The notes under the pieces were generated by a model. It was not told the origin of the DNA and did no database searches. It saw nothing but the letters and a program-made list of their open reading frames with translations. A stretch of DNA of 64,000 nucleotides from Saccharopolyspora elongata (GTDB taxonomy: Bacteria > Actinomycetota > Actinomycetes > Mycobacteriales > Pseudonocardiaceae): positions 62,001 to 126,000 of the forward strand of contig NZ_SMKW01000017.1 in assembly GCF_004348985.1 (NCBI RefSeq), given 5' to 3'. The translations under genes and the position numbers were made by a program. How positions within the stretch are numbered: the first letter of the stretch is position 1; each line of letters begins with the position of its first letter. This document shows, piece after piece, positions 55,617-64,000 of the stretch.

Positions 55617-56647
55617 GCGCGCCTCCGGTGCAGCAGGACCGCGAAGAACGGCGCGCCGGTGAACGCGGTGATCACGCCGATCGGGATCTCGGCGGGCGCC
55701 AGCAGGGTGCGGGCGAGCATGTCGGCGAGAACCAGGAAGACCCCGCCGAACAGCAGCGAGAGCGGCACGATGATCCGGAAGCTGCCGCCGATCGCCAGCC
55801 GCACCAGGTGCGGCACCACGAGGCCGACGAAACCGATCAGCCCGGCCACCGACACCGCCGCGGCGGTGGCCAGCGAGGCCGCGATGAGCACCAGCAGCCG
55901 CACCCGCCCCGGGTGCACACCGAGCGCCGCGGCCTCCTCGTCGCCGGTGCCCAGCAGGTCCAGCAGGCGGGCGCAGGTGCAGAGCACGACCGCGGCGATC
56001 GCCAGGTACGGCAGCACGATCAGCACTTCCCGCCAGCCGGTGGTGGTCAGCCGCCCCAGGATCCACATGTAGACCTGCTGCAACGACTCCACGCGGAGCT
56101 GCTGCACGAACGTCTGACCGGCCGTGAGGAACGCGCCGACCGCGACGCCGGCCAGCACCAGCGTCGCCGTGTCCCGGCCCGCCGAGCGGCCGACCAGCCA
56201 GGTCAGGCCCACCCCGCCGAGCGCGCCGACGAACGCCGCGAGCTGCACCGGGACCGACGGCCCGCCCGCCGGGGCCGCGGTGATCACCAGCGTGGCGGCC
56301 AGGCCGGCGCCCGCCGCCGCGCCCAGCAGGTACGGGTCGGCCAGCGGGTTGCGGAACACGCCCTGGAACGCGGCGCCGGACACCGCCAGCGCCGCCCCGA
56401 CCAGCACGCCGAGCACGACCCGGGGCACCCGCAGCTGCCACAGGATCGCCGCCTCCCGCTCGGACAGCGGCGAGACGCCGCCGGTCAGCTGCGCGCCGAT
56501 CTCGGCGAGCACCCGCTGCCAGCCGAGCTCGGCGGCCCCGAGCAGTACCGACAGCAGGATGCTCGCCAGCAGCACCGCCACCCCGACGAGCAGGTGGTGC
56601 GGGCGGAGCTTGGTCTGCTTCAGGGCCCCGCCGAGCGCCTTCGTCAC
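55613..56647 (-). CDS. btuC: Cobalamin ABC importer, permease (FecCD family)
   Basis: A 344-residue permease with about ten helices. Motifs of the FecCD/BtuC family are LRVPRVVLGVLVGAALAVSG, FQGVFRNPLADPYLLGAAAG, GVAVGAFLTAG and GLIGFVGLVVPHLVRLAIGG. The GTG at 56647 overlaps the substrate-binding protein stop, and its end overlaps the ATPase start by 4 bases. Confidence 0.9.
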   Translation of the reverse strand: MTKALGGALKQTKLRPHHLLVGVAVLLASILLSVLLGAAELGWQRVLAEIGAQLTGGVSPLSEREAAILWQLRVPRVVLGVLVGAALAVSGAAFQGVFRNPLADPYLLGAAAGAGLAATLVITAAPAGGPSVPVQLAAFVGALGGVGLTWLVGRSAGRDTATLVLAGVAVGAFLTAGQTFVQQLRVESLQQVYMWILGRLTTTGWREVLIVLPYLAIAAVVLCTCARLLDLLGTGDEEAAALGVHPGRVRLLVLIAASLATAAAVSVAGLIGFVGLVVPHLVRLAIGGSFRIIVPLSLLFGGVFLVLADMLARTLLAPAEIPIGVITAFTGAPFFAVLLHRRRA

Positions 56648-57585
56648 CCGTTCTGGGCCTTGGCGACGCCGCCGCCGATCGCCCGCACCAGCTCGACCAC
56701 CCGCGGGCCCCACCGGCTCGCGATGTCGTCGTCGAGTTCGACGACGCGGCCGTGCTGCACGGCGTCCAGGGTGTTCCAGCCCGGCCGGGCCGCGACCGCC
56801 GCCGCGTTGACCTGGCAGCACTTGACGTCGGACAGGAAGATCAGGTTCGGGTTGGCCTGCACGATGTGCTCCTCGGACAGCTGCGGGAAGTTCCCGCCCG
56901 CCGGGTCCGCGATGTTGTGCAGGCCGAACAGGTTGTAGACGTTGCCGACGAAGCTCTGCGAGGTCGCGGTGTAGTAGTCCGGGCTGACCTCGTGGAAGTA
57001 GTTCAGCGGCTGCGCCGGGCGCGGGGTGGTGCGGACGATCTCGTCGATCTCCGAGCGCATCCGGTCGACCAACTCGGCGGCCTGCTTGGTGTGCCCGGTG
57101 GCCTGCCCGAGCACCTCGATCTGCTTGTAGGCGTCGTCCAGCGTGGCCGGCGACGGCGTGAGCAGCGTCGGCACGTTGACCACCTTCAGGCCGTCCGCCA
57201 GCTTCGCGGCGCTGTCCGGCGCGATGACCAGGTCCGGGGTGTGCGCGCCGACGGCGGCGGCGTCCACGGTGAAGCCGGAGAGGTCGGTGCGCGGCGCCTC
57301 CGCCGGGAAGTTGGAGTACTGGTCCACCGCGATGACCTGGTCGCCGGCGCCGATCGCGTACAGCGTCTCGGTGGCGGTGGGGGACAGCGAGATGATCCGC
57401 TTCGGCTGCTGCGCGACCGTCACGGGCGGCTGACCGGGCAGCTCGACCTTGACCGGGAACGCCGAGGCCGGGTCGTCGGCCGGCGCGGGGGCCTCGGAAT
57501 GGGGGCGGGTGGCGCACGCGGTGACCCCGACTAGCAGGGCGAGCATCGCGAGCAGCAGGGCGGCGAGTCGGCGGAACCCGGTCAT
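56644..57585 (-). CDS. btuF: Cobalamin ABC importer, substrate-binding lipoprotein
   Basis: A 313-residue lipoprotein. The signal peptide FRRLAALLLAMLALLVGVTAC ends at a lipobox cysteine. The periplasmic-binding TroA/BtuF fold has KRIISLSPTATETLYAIGAG, AHTPDLVIAPDSAAKLADGL and HIVQANPNLIFLSDVKC. The ATG at 57585 after GGGAAG gives a normal signal peptide; longer frames run into the riboswitch. First gene of the operon. Confidence 0.88.
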   Translation of the reverse strand: MTGFRRLAALLLAMLALLVGVTACATRPHSEAPAPADDPASAFPVKVELPGQPPVTVAQQPKRIISLSPTATETLYAIGAGDQVIAVDQYSNFPAEAPRTDLSGFTVDAAAVGAHTPDLVIAPDSAAKLADGLKVVNVPTLLTPSPATLDDAYKQIEVLGQATGHTKQAAELVDRMRSEIDEIVRTTPRPAQPLNYFHEVSPDYYTATSQSFVGNVYNLFGLHNIADPAGGNFPQLSEEHIVQANPNLIFLSDVKCCQVNAAAVAARPGWNTLDAVQHGRVVELDDDIASRWGPRVVELVRAIGGGVAKAQNG

Positions 57586-57654
57586 GTCTTCCCAACGGTT
57601 CGGCCGGTGCGTGGCGGGCGCGGCTCCGGGAAGCCGGGCTTCCGGGGCGAGCCG

Positions 57655-57815
57655 CACCCCTGCACCGGGGGTGGCGGACATCGACGCCACGCGCAAGGCG
57701 ACCTGGCTCGTGCCCGCCCGGGGCGGGCCATCGCAGTTGCGGCACAGCACCGGATTCGCACCGGTTTCGCTTGGCGCTGGCGTCCCGCGAGCACCCGCGT
57801 CGCGGGCGCTCTGAG
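57655..57815 (-). ncRNA. Cobalamin riboswitch
   Basis: On the minus strand the B12-box region reads AAACCGGTGCGAATCCGGTG, then CTGTGCCGCAACTGCGATGG, with GAGCCAGGTCGCC further 3'. These are the conserved elements of the AdoCbl riboswitch, including the kissing-loop-forming GC-rich stems. It lies about 70 bases upstream of the BtuF ATG. A GGAAGC/GCTTCC hairpin between aptamer and RBS may be the expression platform. It predicts repression by cobalamin. Confidence 0.88.
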
Positions 57816-57829
57816 CTGGAAAGATATCA

Positions 57830-58198
57830 GGAGAAGATCGGCCGTCCGCGCCGTGCGGGAGTGTCCTGCGGCACGGGGCTACCCGGGGCGCGACCCAGCG
57901 GTTAAATTTGACGACGGACCGTGTTCGGAGGCGTTCGGTCGCGAGCGCGGTAACTCAACCGAGTGCGTTACTACAAGATGGTCAGCATCACGCCCAGAGT
58001 GCTGCTTCCGGGTATCGTGGCTGTTAAAGTTCCCTAAACGCTCCGGTCACGAGCGGGCTTTCGAAAGCCCGAAAACTTCTGTCGTGCCGCCGGGAGCTAT
58101 CTGCGGGCCAGCGTCGTCCCGTGCCCAGAAGTCATGAAGTCAGGTCAGGAATTGACCGGGGGCTTCCAGCACGAGAAATGACGAGGGAGGTCTGCGCA
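57830..58198 (+). promoter_or_regulatory. gltB upstream region with palindromes
   Basis: A 370-base gene-free stretch. It holds TTGACG (57908-57913), a dyad GTAAC-N12-GTTAC (57950-57971) that loosely resembles GlnR-type half sites, and a perfect palindrome CGGGCTTTCGAAAGCCCG (58054-58071). No ORF with an RBS is convincing. Nitrogen control of gltB through GlnR is a reasonable but unproven guess. Confidence 0.4.
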
Positions 58199-62741
<4,543 letters not shown>

Positions 62742-62749
<8 letters not shown>

Positions 62750-64000
62750 CCCGAGGGGATTTCTGAAGCACGCGCGGGCCGACGCCCCCAAGCGCCCCGT
62801 CGACGAGCGGCTGGGCGACTGGCAGGAGGTCTACGCCGCCCTGTCCACTGAGGACCGGAAGGCGGAGACCGCCACGCAGGCCGCGCGGTGCATGGACTGC
62901 GGCATCCCGTTCTGCCACTCGGGTTCGGCCGGTTGCCCGCTGGGCAACCTGATCCCGGAGTGGAACAACATGGTGCGCCGCGGCCAGTGGCAGGACGCCG
63001 CCGAGCGGCTGCACGCCACCAACAACTTCCCGGAGTTCACCGGCAAGCTGTGCCCCGCGCCGTGCGAGGCGGGCTGCGTGCTGGCGATCTCGCCGGAGGC
63101 CGGCGGCGCGGTGGCCATCAAGCGGGTCGAGGAGACCATCGCCGAGGTCAGCTGGGCCAACGACTACGTCTCCGCCCAGGTGACGGAGGCGCACACCGGC
63201 AAGCGGGTGGCCGTGGTCGGCTCCGGGCCGGGCGGGCTGGCGGCCGCGCAGCAGCTGACCCGCGCGGGGCACGAGGTGACCGTGTACGAGCGCGACGATC
63301 GCATCGGCGGCCTGCTGCGCTACGGGATCCCCGAGTTCAAGATGGAGAAGTCCGTCCTGGACCGGCGGCTGGCGCAGATGCGCGCCGAGGGCACCCGGTT
63401 CATCACCGGCTGCGAGGTCGGCGTCGACCTGACCATCGAGGAACTGCGCGCCGGTTATGACGCCGTCGTGCTCGCGGTGGGCGCCCTGCGCGGCCGCGAC
63501 GACACCACGATCCCGGGGCGGGACCTCAAGGGCGTGCACCTGGCCATGGAGCACCTGGTGCCGGCGAACAAGGAGTGCGAGGGCGACGGCCCGACGCCGA
63601 TCTCGGCGCAGGGCAAGCACGTCATCATCCTCGGCGGCGGCGACACCGGCGCGGACTGCTACGGCACCGCGACCCGGCAGGGCGCGCTTTCGGTGACGCA
63701 GCTGGACAACTACCCGCAGCCGCCGACGACCCGCGACGACGACCGGTCGCCGTGGCCGACCTGGCCGTACATCCTGCGCACCTACCCGGCGCACGAGGAG
63801 GCCGGCGAGCGGAAGTTCGCGGTGGCGATCGAGGAGTTCGTCGGCGACGGCGAGGGCAACGTGCGGGCGGTGCGGCTGCGCGAGGTGAAGGTGCAGCGCG
63901 ACGAGAACGGCCGCAGGCAGGTCGTGCCGGTGTCCGACGAGGTCCAGGAGATCCCCTGCGACCTGGCGCTGCTGGCCATCGGCTTCGACGGCGTCGAGCA
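62742..64000 (+). CDS. gltD: Glutamate synthase, small subunit (3' end outside window)
   Basis: The first 419 codons of the NADPH-oxidising, FAD subunit that passes electrons to GltB. N-terminal [4Fe-4S] cysteines are in [20 protein letters not shown] and [18 protein letters not shown] binding is [20 protein letters not shown] and the NADPH motif is [20 protein letters not shown]. The GTG at 62742 follows GGAGG and overlaps the gltB stop. About 60-70 residues are missing at the right edge. Confidence 0.97.

Overview
This is a high-GC actinomycete chromosome segment. Four things point to a mycolate-type or Pseudonocardiaceae-like wall and lifestyle, with a Saccharopolyspora-like organism as my best guess: a galactan arabinofuranosyltransferase (AftA-like), frequent GTG/TTG starts, a PriA-type hisA with no trpF nearby, and SoxR- and NrtR-type regulators. 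The species call is inference; no rRNA or tRNA gene is visible to anchor it.

Layout. 1-3.3 kb: end of a cytochrome P450, then a DesK/NarL-type two-component system and a membrane protein whose promoters share a CTCCTCCTCGAGGAGGAG palindrome. 3.2-7.7 kb: AftA-like transferase, a DUF2567-like protein, a Pro/Gln-rich membrane-anchored protein and a Lon-substrate-domain protein. 8.0-12.3 kb: NUDIX regulator NrtR divergent from nadABC. 12.3-14.1 kb: Uma2-like nuclease with a small coupled gene, then a CPBP protease. 14.1-17.9 kb: catabolic-looking locus (nitrilase-family hydrolase, FCD-type GntR regulator, MHS-family transporter, DUF2848 protein) with GTATAC operators. 18.0-23.3 kb: five-gene nickel/peptide ABC importer with a Nur-like box; one permease carries an in-frame copy of a dispersed repeat. 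23.3-27.2 kb: small membrane protein, CNNM/CBS protein, membrane protein and secreted zinc carboxypeptidase.

From 27.4 kb the histidine genes run hisDCB. About 13.3 kb of unrelated genes follows: a giant STAND-NTPase/WD40 protein, a Tat-exported phospholipase C, DctA with a divergent two-component system, and SoxR divergent from a split transketolase. The pathway then resumes with hisH, a small gene, hisA/priA, hisF and hisI. A TetR regulator and the tryptophan genes (trpE, a membrane protein, trpC, trpB, trpA) and lgt follow. The right end holds a HigBA-like toxin-antitoxin pair, a cobalamin-riboswitch-controlled B12 importer (btuFCD-like), and glutamate synthase gltB with a truncated gltD.

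Two themes recur. Many genes lack a Shine-Dalgarno sequence but carry a TAnnnT-like -10 hexamer 6-7 nt before the start codon, so they look leaderless. Intergenic regions carry several families of palindromic or dispersed repeats: a CCGCAATTTC hairpin, a CGATTTTAGGCAAAATCG hairpin, and a roughly 190-210 bp element present three times.
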